From: Paucibacter sp. TC2R-5
Lineage (GTDB): Bacteria > Pseudomonadota > Gammaproteobacteria > Burkholderiales > Burkholderiaceae_C
NCBI RefSeq assembly: GCF_025717605.1
Contig: NZ_JAJIRQ010000007.1
Location: forward strand, 62,001 to 126,000
Reading direction: 5' to 3'
DNA length: 64,000 bases
Made by a program: the position numbers and the translations under genes. The notes beneath the pieces were generated by a model, which did no database searches, was not told the DNA's origin, and saw nothing but the letters and a program-made list of their open reading frames with translations. Positions 1 through 7,372 of this stretch are shown piece by piece (positions within the stretch are counted from its first letter, which is position 1; each line of letters starts with the position of its first letter).

Positions 1-67
1 CAAAGCTGGTGCTGACGCCGGCCATTTCAATCACGGTGTCGGTTTGCGAGGCGGCAGCGTTGCTCAT
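1..67 (-). CDS. ABC transporter ATP-binding protein, MlaF-like (N-terminal fragment)
   Basis: Only the first 22 codons lie in the window; the gene runs off the left edge. The ATG at 67 overlaps the TGA of the upstream permease gene in an ATGA junction, so the two are translationally coupled. The visible residues end in an ABC-ATPase-like first strand (VIEMAGVSTSF). Pairing with an MlaE-family permease makes an MlaF-type ATPase for phospholipid or other lipid transport across the envelope the natural reading. Nothing of the Walker motifs is visible, so the call rests on context. Confidence 0.7.
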   Translation of the reverse strand, partial: MSNAAASQTDTVIEMAGVSTSF

Positions 68-1200
68 AGATCCAGCGCGCTGAAGGCGACCGAGAACAAG
101 GCGTCTGCACTGATGACCAAGAAGATGGACTGCACCACGCTGCGGGTGGTTTGGCGACCGACGCTGTCGGCGCCGCCCTTGGCGCGAAAACCCTGGAAGC
201 AGCCGACCAGCACGATGATGGCGGCAAACACCGGCGCTTTTCCTATGCCTATCAGGTAGGACGTTACGCTGACGGCCTTGGGGAAACGCTCGATGAATTC
301 GGTCGGCGTCACGTCCAGCTTGACGCTGGCCATCAGCATGCCGCCCAGCACGCCCAGCACATCGGCGAACAAGGTCAGCAGCGGCAAGGCAATCACCAGG
401 GCGACCAGCTTGGGCAGCACCAACAACTCCAGCGGCAGCAGCCCCAAGGTGCGCATCGCGTCGATCTCCTCGCTGACGACCATGCTGCCGATCTGCGCCG
501 CATAGGCCGAGCCCGAGCGGCCAGCAATGATGATGGCGGTAATCAGCGGCGCGAACTCGCGCAGCATTGCCAGACCGACCAGATCGGTGACAAAGATATT
601 GGCGCCGTACTGGCGCAGCTGGCCCGCGCCTTGGTAGGCCACCACCACGCCGAGCAAGAAGGACATCAGGCCGACGATGGCCAAGGCATCAAGCCCGGCC
701 AGACGCAGATTGAAAAGCATGGGGCGCCAGCGAAAGCGCGCGGGCTTTGCAAGACAGCGGCCCAAGGCCAGCGCGTTCTCGCCGACGAAACTCAGCAAGG
801 CCAAGAGCTCAGCGCCAGCGGCCGAGCCGCTCGCCACCGAGCTGCGACCCAGCCGCTCCAGCACACCCGGTCGCGCCCTTGGGGACTCGGCCACCGGCGC
901 GGTCTTGGCCAGCTGCTCGCCCACCACTCGCAACAAGGCCGTCATGGGCGCGGGCAGATCGACCAGCGGGGCCGGCTGGCCCGCTGTCCCAAGGCGCAGC
1001 AAGAGCTTTTGCAAGACATAGGCGCCGGCACTGTCCAGCGCCTTCACGCCGGCGGCCTCAATCTCCAGCCCGCCGTCCGGCTGGGTCAAGGCTGCGGCAG
1101 CCAGACGCGCCGGCAAGTCACCCATACCCAGCGTCGTCCAGCATCCGGCCAAGACAAGCCGCTGCGGTGTCGCTTGGCAGAAGCTGGCGGCTGCATCCAT
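64..1200 (-). CDS. MlaE-family ABC transporter permease with N-terminal STAS-like domain
   Basis: A 378-residue inner-membrane permease. Residues about 1-100 resemble a STAS/anti-sigma-antagonist fold (VLAGCWTTLG, KALDSAGAYVLQKLL). Residues about 140-378 are the MlaE/YrbE permease core, with hydrophobic helices and the conserved stretch ending GRSGSAYAAQIGSM. Such permeases pair with an MlaF ATPase and an MCE protein to move lipids between inner and outer membrane. The start at 1200 was chosen because it opens the STAS-like region; in-frame sequence further upstream overlaps another gene. It starts 10 bp after the preceding gene ends and overlaps the ATPase gene downstream, so it belongs to a five-gene minus-strand operon. 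The fused STAS-permease form is common in Burkholderiales. Confidence 0.88.
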   Translation of the reverse strand: MDAAASFCQATPQRLVLAGCWTTLGMGDLPARLAAAALTQPDGGLEIEAAGVKALDSAGAYVLQKLLLRLGTAGQPAPLVDLPAPMTALLRVVGEQLAKTAPVAESPRARPGVLERLGRSSVASGSAAGAELLALLSFVGENALALGRCLAKPARFRWRPMLFNLRLAGLDALAIVGLMSFLLGVVVAYQGAGQLRQYGANIFVTDLVGLAMLREFAPLITAIIIAGRSGSAYAAQIGSMVVSEEIDAMRTLGLLPLELLVLPKLVALVIALPLLTLFADVLGVLGGMLMASVKLDVTPTEFIERFPKAVSVTSYLIGIGKAPVFAAIIVLVGCFQGFRAKGGADSVGRQTTRSVVQSIFLVISADALFSVAFSALDL

Positions 1201-1210
1201 GCTGGATGAA

Positions 1211-1600
1211 CTACTTGATTGGCTTTTCGAGCGCTTTTTCTGGAGGGTTTTCGGGCGTGACCAACTCCCGCAGCAGGCCGCCGCCGGCGACGCTGCCGCT
1301 GGCCGGCATGCGCATTCTGGCAATGCATTCATAGCGCTCCGGCGCGGGCAAGGCCATACAGCGCTCATGCGCATTGCGCTCGTAGGAGGCAGGGTCAGTG
1401 TCCATTGCACCGCGCTTGGCTTCGGCCAGCGCGGCGCCGGCCTCACGCTGGCAATCGGCCCGGCTTTGCGAGGCCTGCGCGCTCTTGCATGCGGCCATCT
1501 CTTGCTGGTAGCGCAGCTGCGCAGAGGACGGTTGCGCCGCCACGGCCGCACTCAGCAGCGCGGCAGCCAGCAAGAAGCTGCAGTGGAGGGTCTCTTTCAT
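1211..1600 (-). CDS. Small exported protein with paired cysteines
   Basis: A 129-residue protein with a clear signal peptide (hydrophobic residues 8-22, AVAAQ cleavage region) and a charged mature part with four cysteines in a repeated style (MAACKSAQ, RADCQREA, HERCMAL, RYECIAR). The start has a good ribosome binding site (AGGAGTTCCCC then ATG). The ATG overlaps the stop of the upstream gene (ATGA), and the stop lies 10 bp before the MlaE-like permease. I do not recognise the family. Periplasmic location and a link to the transporter are inferred from the signal peptide and the operon. Confidence 0.75.
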   Translation of the reverse strand: MKETLHCSFLLAAALLSAAVAAQPSSAQLRYQQEMAACKSAQASQSRADCQREAGAALAEAKRGAMDTDPASYERNAHERCMALPAPERYECIARMRMPASGSVAGGGLLRELVTPENPPEKALEKPIK

Positions 1601-1953
1601 GGGGAACTCCTGGTCTTGGGAAGGGATGCCGGCGCTGCGGCATCGGCTCGCGCGCTGGCATTCAGCGCCAGCAAACAAACTTCTTGCCGGCGCCCGCCGA
1701 CCAGCTGTGTGCATTGGCGCGCTTGGCCCAACTGCGTGACCTTGATCGCTCGGCGCACTTGTTCCTGATTGACCGAAGCCTGCAAGACCGACTGCAGCGC
1801 CAGCAGCAAAGCCAGGCCAAGCAGAGCAGCCCCGCCCGCCCAGCACCAGCGCGCCCGCTTGCTCGGCCCCTGGTTGCCGATGCTGGTGCCTGTGCGGGCG
1901 CGGGTGCTAGCGCGGCTGCGGCCACGTGCAGCCTGTAACGCGTGGGCGCTCAT
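1597..1953 (-). CDS. Small single-pass membrane protein, unknown
   Basis: A 118-residue protein with a basic N-terminus (residues 1-35), one transmembrane helix at about 36-58 (CWAGGAALLGLALLLALQSV) and an alanine-rich periplasmic tail with two cysteines. Topology is N-in by the positive-inside rule. It overlaps its upstream and downstream neighbours by ATGA junctions, so it is translated from the same operon. The shape is loosely like a small anti-sigma factor or scaffold, but there is no sigma factor gene nearby and I assign no function. Confidence 0.65.
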   Translation of the reverse strand: MSAHALQAARGRSRASTRARTGTSIGNQGPSKRARWCWAGGAALLGLALLLALQSVLQASVNQEQVRRAIKVTQLGQARQCTQLVGGRRQEVCLLALNASARADAAAPASLPKTRSSP

Positions 1954-2141
1954 GCGGCCTGCGGTGCTGCGCCGCCCTGATCAAGCGCTGCGGGCCAGAG
2001 AGCCCCGAGCAAGGCAGGGCAGGCCGACTCGAAGCCGATCGCGCCCAGCCCTTCGACATGGAAGTCGGCGCTGCTGCGCCAGCCAGCCGCTGGCCGCTCG
2101 CCCGCAGACGATGGGTCACATGCGTTCAATTCATCCGTCAT
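1950..2141 (-). CDS. Small cytoplasmic protein, unknown
   Basis: A 63-residue protein starting MTDELNACDPSS, without membrane segments. The ATG at 2141 is preceded by a GGGG run as a weak ribosome binding site; an in-frame ATG at 2219 would add 26 residues but has no visible site. Its TGA overlaps the ATG of the membrane protein downstream. It is the first gene of the five-gene run ending in the MlaE/MlaF-type transporter. No family is recognised, and it is called mainly because of the coupled overlap. Confidence 0.5.
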   Translation of the reverse strand: MTDELNACDPSSAGERPAAGWRSSADFHVEGLGAIGFESACPALLGALWPAALDQGGAAPQAA

Positions 2142-2294
2142 CACAGACCCCGAAAGCCGACCCAGCGACAGCGAGCCTTGGCTGTGCCCATCTTCAGTGG
2201 CTGCCGACGCCTGCGCCATCGGCCAAAAGCGGGTCGGCTTGTAGGACGGGCCCGACAGCTGCGCGAACGCCCTGGCGACCGCCGCCGCGCGATT

Positions 2295-2792
2295 TCAGGG
2301 CCTGGCCTTGGGCTTGACCGTCACCTGGTTGTCCACGCTGATCACACCCTTGACGCCCAGTGCGATCTCGCGCGCTCGGCCCACGGCGACAAAGTCCGCC
2401 ACCGTGCCGCGCAAGACCACCCGGCCCTGACTCGCATCGACATTGATGCTGGCCGCGCTCATCACGCTGTCGGCGGCCAATCTGGCCTTGACCAGGGTGA
2501 CGATGCCGGCGTCGCCGAGATCGGTGCCGACTTGCTCGCGGATGTCGAGCGAAGCCTGCTTGACGTCGCGCACCGCTGCGCTGGCGGCCAGGGCTGCGTC
2601 GGCAGCCCCGCGCTCCATATTGGCCCGCAAGGCATCGGACTGCCGCTCAACCTTGGCGATGCCGTCATCCAGCTGCTTGCCCGGGGTGCGCCCGGCCTCA
2701 TCTTCTTTGCTGCAAGCAGCGAGGCTCAGGGCGATGATGGCGGCAGCCAGGGCTTGCATCACTTGCGGCGATGGATTTTTAGGAATTTTCAT
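2295..2792 (-). CDS. BON-domain lipoprotein
   Basis: A 165-residue protein with a lipoprotein signal (hydrophobic residues 12-26, lipobox SLAAC, Cys27). A helical segment (about 35-90) precedes a C-terminal BON domain (about 95-160: LVKARLAADS, INVDASQGRVVLRGTV, VKGVISVDNQVTV). BON domains bind phospholipid surfaces or proteins, and OsmY-type proteins are made in osmotic and envelope stress. It is anchored to the inner face of the outer membrane or the periplasmic face of the inner membrane. The gene is divergent from the KaiC operon; the shared 231-bp region holds two inverted repeats. Confidence 0.88.
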   Translation of the reverse strand: MKIPKNPSPQVMQALAAAIIALSLAACSKEDEAGRTPGKQLDDGIAKVERQSDALRANMERGAADAALAASAAVRDVKQASLDIREQVGTDLGDAGIVTLVKARLAADSVMSAASINVDASQGRVVLRGTVADFVAVGRAREIALGVKGVISVDNQVTVKPKARP

Positions 2793-2869
2793 ATGAGGCC
2801 TTTTTGAATATCAGGCCGAGAGCCTAGCCAGCGCGGCGGCGATCCGATGCAGGCCGAGGCCGCCAATTC

Positions 2870-2889
2870 TTGTCGGACGGGTCCGACAA
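2870..2889. promoter_or_regulatory. Perfect 9-bp inverted repeat (possible operator)
   Basis: TTGTCGGAC and GTCCGACAA are separated by two bases. The repeat lies between the divergent BON lipoprotein and the 3024 operon, just upstream of the TGTnCG-type site at 2902. The arms are long enough for a dimeric regulator. No poly-T follows, so it is not a terminator. The binding protein is unknown. Confidence 0.45.
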
Positions 2890-2901
2890 AAACTCCGGCT
2901 A

Positions 2902-2917
2902 TGTACGCTGGCGTACA
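2902..2917 (+). promoter_or_regulatory. Site A of the shared class II-type promoter motif
   Basis: TGTACGCTGGCGTACA followed by GAT. Its centre (2909.5) is 29.5 bp before TATGGT at 2939-2944, a plausible -10 hexamer. That puts the site at -41.5, as in class II Crp/Fnr promoters. It points at the 3024-6669 operon, whose first ATG is about 107 bp downstream. The same layout recurs at 7032, 9418, 15054 and 17575, and nearly so at 12933. Confidence 0.65.
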
Positions 2918-3023
2918 GATTCCGCTTTGAATGTGCGTTATGGTCAGCACTCATTTCAAAACAGCAAGCAGGCGGACAGACAAGCATGCCTGCCTTTGAC
3001 TCCTTCAGTGACCCGGCCCAACC

Positions 3024-3473
3024 ATGACAAGTTCAGAGAGCGATCACACCTTGGCATTTCTGGCCGAGCATCTGGACGCCGGCGCCGATGCGGCGCAGAT
3101 CGCCCGGCTGTTTGGCCGGGTGTGCCAGGAGATCAATCTGGCCCTGGTGCCTATCGTGGGCCAGCGCGGTGTGGCGGCGCTGTTTGCCCGCAGCTTGCAG
3201 CTGGGCGCCAAAAGCCACCCCTGGATGAGCGACGCCGGGACGCCCGCTAGCAACAGCAGCGGGCCTGTACCGGTGAACTTCGATACCGCAGCTTTTTGTG
3301 CCTTGACCGCAAGGCAAACGCGCCCGGAAGCAGCGGCCGCCGCTTGCCTCTTATTGCAAACTTTCTATGAGCTGCTGGGCAAATTGGTCGGGCGCTCGCT
3401 CACCGATCGCCTGCTTCGCACCCCTTGGCTTACTTTTTTGAGCGGTTCGGCCGCGCAGGACAACACGCAATGA
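3024..3473 (+). CDS. Unknown protein, first gene of KaiC-like operon
   Basis: A 149-residue soluble, mostly helical protein, rich in Ala and Leu, without signal peptide or membrane segment. Two conserved-looking blocks are visible: residues 20-65 (QIARLFGRVCQEINLALVPI, then VAALFARSLQLGAKSHPWM) and 90-140 (LLLQTFYELLGKLVGRSLTD). Its TGA overlaps the ATG of the KaiC-like gene (ATGA), so the two products are likely made together. It is not KaiA or KaiB by any motif I can see. A regulator or partner of the KaiC-like ATPase or the downstream cyclase is a guess from context. Confidence 0.8.
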   Translation: MTSSESDHTLAFLAEHLDAGADAAQIARLFGRVCQEINLALVPIVGQRGVAALFARSLQLGAKSHPWMSDAGTPASNSSGPVPVNFDTAAFCALTARQTRPEAAAAACLLLQTFYELLGKLVGRSLTDRLLRTPWLTFLSGSAAQDNTQ

Positions 3474-4960
3474 GCAGCAAAGTAGCCATCCAACGGTTGA
3501 CCACGGGCGTGCCGGGCCTGGACCAAGTGCTCGGCGGGGGCTTGCCCGAGTTTTCCTTCAATCTGATCGCCGGCCAACCCGGCTGCGGCAAAACCACCTT
3601 GGCGCACCAGATCATGTTCTCGCTCGCCACCACGCAGCGCCCGGCGATTTACTTCACCGTGCTGGGTGAGCCGCCAATGAAGATGCTGCGCTACCAGCAG
3701 CAATTCGACTTCTTTGACAGCGAGTTGATCAACGATTCGGTGCGCTTCATCAATCTGTCCGATGACGCGGCCAATGGTGACCTGGAGCGCGTGCTGGCAC
3801 GCATCAGCGAGGCGGTCGCTACCTACGAGCCGGGCCTGGTGTTTGTCGATTCGTTTCGCTCGGTCATGGTCGCCAGCGAAGCCAGCGACCACCCCCACAG
3901 CCCCACCCACCGGCTGCAGCAGTTCGTGCAGCAGCTCGGCATGCTGATGACGAGTTGGCAGGCCACGACCTTTTTGATCGGCGAGTACTTCATCGAAACC
4001 GATGCCAACCCGGTCTTCACCGTCGCCGACGGCCTGATCTGGCTGCGCCAAAGCGTGCAGCGCAATTCCATGGTGCGCAAGATCGAAATCCTGAAAATGC
4101 GCGGGCAGGCCACGCTGCCGGGCTTGCACACCTTCCGGATCAATAACAGCGGCATCAATGTTTTTGCCCCGGCCAGCGCGCCCAGCATGGTCCAGCCCGA
4201 ACACAAGCCGGGCAGCGCGCCTGCGACCGCACACCGCGTGCTGCTGGGCGTGCCCAAGCTGGATGAAATGTTGGGCGGCGGTCTACCGCGCGGCTATTCG
4301 CTGCTGGTGGCGGGGCCCTCGGGTTCGGGCAAAAGCATTCTGGCGGCGGCCTTTCTGGCCGAAGGCGCTCGCCTTGGCGAGACCGGTGTGCTGGCGGCCT
4401 TCGAGCAAAGGCCCAGCCAATCGCAAAACCGCATCATTGTCGACCTGGTGGCCAGCGGCCAAGTGGGCGTGGTCGACAGCCGCGCACCGGACCTCTCGAT
4501 CGACGAGGTGATAGGCCTGCTGCTGCGCGAGATTACGCGGCTGGGGGCGACGCGCGTCGTGATTGATTCGCTGTCCGGCTTCGAGCTGGCGGTGGCGCCG
4601 ACCTTCCGCGAGGACTTCCGCGAGTCCTTGGCCCGCTTGGTGCTGGCCATGGCAGGGGCCGGTGTGACGATCTTGATGACCTCCGAGCTGGAGGATCGCT
4701 ACACCGATCTGCGCTTCAGCCCCTACGGCACCGCCTTCCTGACCGACGCCATCATCGTGCAGCGCTATATCGAGATCGACAGCCGCCTGCGCCGCATGCT
4801 GGCCGTCGTCAAGGTGCGCGCGAGCGCCCATTCCGACGAGTTGCGCGAGTTTCATATCGATGACGGAGGCCTGCAAATAGGCGACACCTTGGCCGAACAA
4901 GAAGGCTTGCTCGGCGGCCGGCCCAGCCAAAAAACAGCCCGCTTAACGCTTAACGCTTAA
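3470..4960 (+). CDS. KaiC-like double RecA-fold ATPase
   Basis: A 496-residue protein with two tandem KaiC/RadA domains. Walker A motifs lie at about 35-43 (GQPGCGKTT) and about 282-290 (GPSGSGKSI), with Walker B strands LVFVDSF and RVVIDSL. The second domain ends in the KaiC signature (VKVRASAHSDELREFHID). In cyanobacterial KaiC the autophosphorylated Ser-Thr pair stands just before TDTIILLQYVEI; here the matching place is TAFLTDAIIVQRYIEI, with Ala-Phe instead. It therefore probably works as an ATP-driven switch without the phosphorylation clock. No kaiA or kaiB is nearby. Its partners in the operon are an unknown 149-aa protein and a diguanylate cyclase/kinase-like protein, which suggests a signalling role. 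Confidence 0.9.
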   Translation: MSSKVAIQRLTTGVPGLDQVLGGGLPEFSFNLIAGQPGCGKTTLAHQIMFSLATTQRPAIYFTVLGEPPMKMLRYQQQFDFFDSELINDSVRFINLSDDAANGDLERVLARISEAVATYEPGLVFVDSFRSVMVASEASDHPHSPTHRLQQFVQQLGMLMTSWQATTFLIGEYFIETDANPVFTVADGLIWLRQSVQRNSMVRKIEILKMRGQATLPGLHTFRINNSGINVFAPASAPSMVQPEHKPGSAPATAHRVLLGVPKLDEMLGGGLPRGYSLLVAGPSGSGKSILAAAFLAEGARLGETGVLAAFEQRPSQSQNRIIVDLVASGQVGVVDSRAPDLSIDEVIGLLLREITRLGATRVVIDSLSGFELAVAPTFREDFRESLARLVLAMAGAGVTILMTSELEDRYTDLRFSPYGTAFLTDAIIVQRYIEIDSRLRRMLAVVKVRASAHSDELREFHIDDGGLQIGDTLAEQEGLLGGRPSQKTARLTLNA

Positions 4961-4983
4961 GGCTAAAGCCAGCCTAACCCGCC

Positions 4984-6669
4984 GTGGACGCACTTCACCC
5001 CGCCATGACAGCGCCTGTTGCCAAAGCCGAGCAGGAGCTGACTCACATCACCGAGCGCGTCGAAGCGATGCGAGCCGTCTTGGTGCGGCTGCTACAAGAC
5101 GTGGTGCGGGCGGAGAGCTTTCTCGAACAAAATCAAAGCGTGCAGCTGCTGGAGGCTAACGAGCAATTAGTACTGGCTTCGCTGGGGGCGCAGGTCGCCA
5201 GCGAGTCGGCCCTGCAAGCGCTGGAAGAAGTGGCGCGCGCCAGCGGGCTGGACCCCTTGACGCAGTTGGCCAACCGTAGCTTGGCTTTTGACCGCCTCAA
5301 GCGGGCCATTGCGCACGCCAAGCGCCAGGGCACGCAACTGGCCCTGCTGTTCGTGGACCTGGACAAGTTCAAGCAGATCAATGATTCCAAGGGCCATGCC
5401 GTCGGCGATCAGGTCTTGCAGCAGGTGGCTCATTGCCTGTTGTCGGCGGTGCGGGAGTCGGACACGGTCAGCCGCCATGGCGGCGATGAGTTCCTGATCC
5501 TGCTGGACGATTTGCCACAGGTCAATGACGCCTTGGGCGTGGCCGAAAAGCTCAAAGATATGTTGCAGCTCGCGCGGACCGCGAACGACAACTGGGGCGA
5601 GCTGAGTGCCAGCATTGGCATCAGCATCTACCCACGCGACGCTGGCACGGCCGACGCCTTGATCGCCTGCGCCGACCTCGCCATGTATATGGCCAAGCGC
5701 CAAGGACCGGGCGGGATTTCATTTTTTGTCGATGACGCCGACCCCCTGGAGTTGTCTCCGGCGGCGCCGCAGGGCAGTGCTCAAGGGCCGGCAGAACCTG
5801 CTATGCGGGCGCTGCAGCGTCATTCGGCCGAGCTGGCTCGTGAGTTGGTCAAGCAGGAGCAAAGGCATTTGTTGCTGCGGGAGGCGAACGAGCAGTTGGT
5901 GCTGGCCAGCCTCAGCGCGCAAGACCTGCAGGCCGCTGCGGCCGCCGCGCAGGAGCGCAACAGCGAGTTCATGGTCGGTGTGGCGGCCGAGTTGAACGAT
6001 CCGATGTCGCCGATCCGCATCGCCATGGCGGCGCTGGGTCGCCCGCCGGATGCCACGCCACTGCTGCCGCATGCGAGCAATTTGATGGCGCTGCAGGCCT
6101 CCTTGATACGCGGCTTTGTCAGCGATTTGCTGCAACAGGAGCAGGCAACATCGTCAACAGACACAGACGCAGACAAAGCCAGGCTGCTGCTGATGCTGGA
6201 GCCGCTGGATCTGGCGGCCCTGCTCGACCATTGCGCTCAAGAATGCCAGCCGCTGCTGGCCCGCCGCGAACAGCAGCTGCAGTTTGAGCCGGCGATCAAA
6301 ACAGCGCCAACGCTGTGGGTGCAGGGCGACGCCTTGCGCCTGACCCAGGTGCTGAGCAATTTACTCAGCAACGCAAGCCGCTACTCCCATCGGGGCGGCC
6401 TGATTCAACTCAGCTTACAAGGCTTGGATGCCCGAGCGGTGATCACCGTCACCGACGCCGGCATCGGCATCAGTCCACAGGCCTTGCAGAGGATTTTCGA
6501 GCCCTTTGGGCGCGAATTCCATGCAGTGGGCGTGTATGGCGAGGCCTTGGGGCTGGGCCTGACGGCGGTACGCGAGATCGTCGAAGCGCATGGCGGCACG
6601 GTGCGGGCCAGCAGCGCCGGCGTGGGGCTGGGCAGCCAGTTCATGGTCACCCTGCCGCTGTCGGCCTGA
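4984..6669 (+). CDS. Diguanylate cyclase fused to a histidine kinase-like module lacking the phospho-accepting His
   Basis: 561 residues, counted from a GTG at 4984 (an ATG at 5005 is the alternative). Order: helical N-terminus (1-80); GGDEF domain (about 88-250) with an intact GGDEF at 166-170 and an inhibitory RxxD I-site at 157-160; helical linker; HisKA-like helix (about 325-385); HATPase (about 400-560) with N-box NLLSNASRYS, DAGIGIS and the GLGLTAVREIVEAHGG G2 box. In the HisKA helix the usual S-H-E-L-R-N-P reads A-A-E-L-N-D-P (Ala335), so autophosphorylation is not expected. A segment, LLEANEQLVLASL-type, occurs twice (about 55-70 and 297-313), each time before a catalytic module. It should make c-di-GMP, with the ATPase part acting as a nucleotide sensor. 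It follows the KaiC-like gene by 23 bp. Confidence 0.88.
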   Translation: MDALHPAMTAPVAKAEQELTHITERVEAMRAVLVRLLQDVVRAESFLEQNQSVQLLEANEQLVLASLGAQVASESALQALEEVARASGLDPLTQLANRSLAFDRLKRAIAHAKRQGTQLALLFVDLDKFKQINDSKGHAVGDQVLQQVAHCLLSAVRESDTVSRHGGDEFLILLDDLPQVNDALGVAEKLKDMLQLARTANDNWGELSASIGISIYPRDAGTADALIACADLAMYMAKRQGPGGISFFVDDADPLELSPAAPQGSAQGPAEPAMRALQRHSAELARELVKQEQRHLLLREANEQLVLASLSAQDLQAAAAAAQERNSEFMVGVAAELNDPMSPIRIAMAALGRPPDATPLLPHASNLMALQASLIRGFVSDLLQQEQATSSTDTDADKARLLLMLEPLDLAALLDHCAQECQPLLARREQQLQFEPAIKTAPTLWVQGDALRLTQVLSNLLSNASRYSHRGGLIQLSLQGLDARAVITVTDAGIGISPQALQRIFEPFGREFHAVGVYGEALGLGLTAVREIVEAHGGTVRASSAGVGLGSQFMVTLPLSA

Positions 6670-6735
6670 GCCCGGACCCTGGCCCGGACCCGGCTCCGGC
6701 CCTGGCTCCGATCGCTTGCCCTGTTACTTCTACGT

Positions 6736-6969
<234 letters not shown>

Positions 6970-7031
6970 ATGGGTAGCCTCTTCTTAGGTTGAAAGACAT
7001 GCTCAGCCTGGGCCGTCGGGTCGCCGCCGTC

Positions 7032-7047
7032 TGTGTGCTGGCGCACG
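7032..7047. promoter_or_regulatory. Site B of the shared class II-type motif, apparently bidirectional
   Basis: TGTGTGCTGGCGCACG within a longer palindrome (GTCTGT ... ACGGAC). Rightward, TAATCT at 7069-7074 starts 29.5 bp from the centre; leftward, CAGGCT at 7010-7005 starts 29.5 bp from the centre. One dimer could therefore activate both the glycine-zipper lipoprotein and the small membrane protein. Confidence 0.68.
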
Positions 7048-7120
7048 GACAGCCGCCCCTGCGCCCCCTAATCTGCAGGCCAACGAGTCCCAAAACTTTT
7101 CAAAAAAAGGCAATGCAGCG

Positions 7121-7339
7121 ATGAACACAATCAAACTAGGCGCCCTGGCGCTGATCGTGGCGGGGCTCTTGGGCCTGGGTTATGGGGGGTTCAGCTATAC
7201 CGAGCGCAGCCAGCCCGTCAAGCTGGGGCCGATTGCCCTGACGGTGGACGAAACCCATTCGGTCAATGTGCCGGTCTGGGCCGGTTTGGGCGCCATCCTG
7301 CTGGGCGCCGTCTTGCTGGTGTTTGGCAGCAAGCGCTAG
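7121..7339 (+). CDS. Small two-helix inner-membrane protein
   Basis: A 72-residue protein with helices at about 5-24 and 49-68, separated by a short polar loop (KLGPIALTVDETHSVNVPVW). Small proteins with this loop pattern are widespread and uncharacterised in Betaproteobacteria. It begins about 74 bp after motif site B and is followed within 33 bp by the BrkB/YihY-like gene. Regulation with the stress set is inferred. Confidence 0.8.
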   Translation: MNTIKLGALALIVAGLLGLGYGGFSYTERSQPVKLGPIALTVDETHSVNVPVWAGLGAILLGAVLLVFGSKR

Positions 7340-7372
7340 GCCTTGGCGGGCGGCACGAAGCTCCCCCGGTTC

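Noticed and set aside
151-1209. A 352-codon plus-strand frame over the MlaE-like permease
   Set aside because: Gln/His/Arg-rich shadow of the permease gene, without family resemblance.
2875-2917. Leftward promoter from site A toward the BON lipoprotein
   Set aside because: At 29.5 bp to the left the hexamer reads CCGTCC, which is not -10-like, unlike at sites B and D.
3470-6669. A complete circadian clock (KaiABC)
   Set aside because: No kaiA or kaiB is present and the KaiC phosphosite is replaced.
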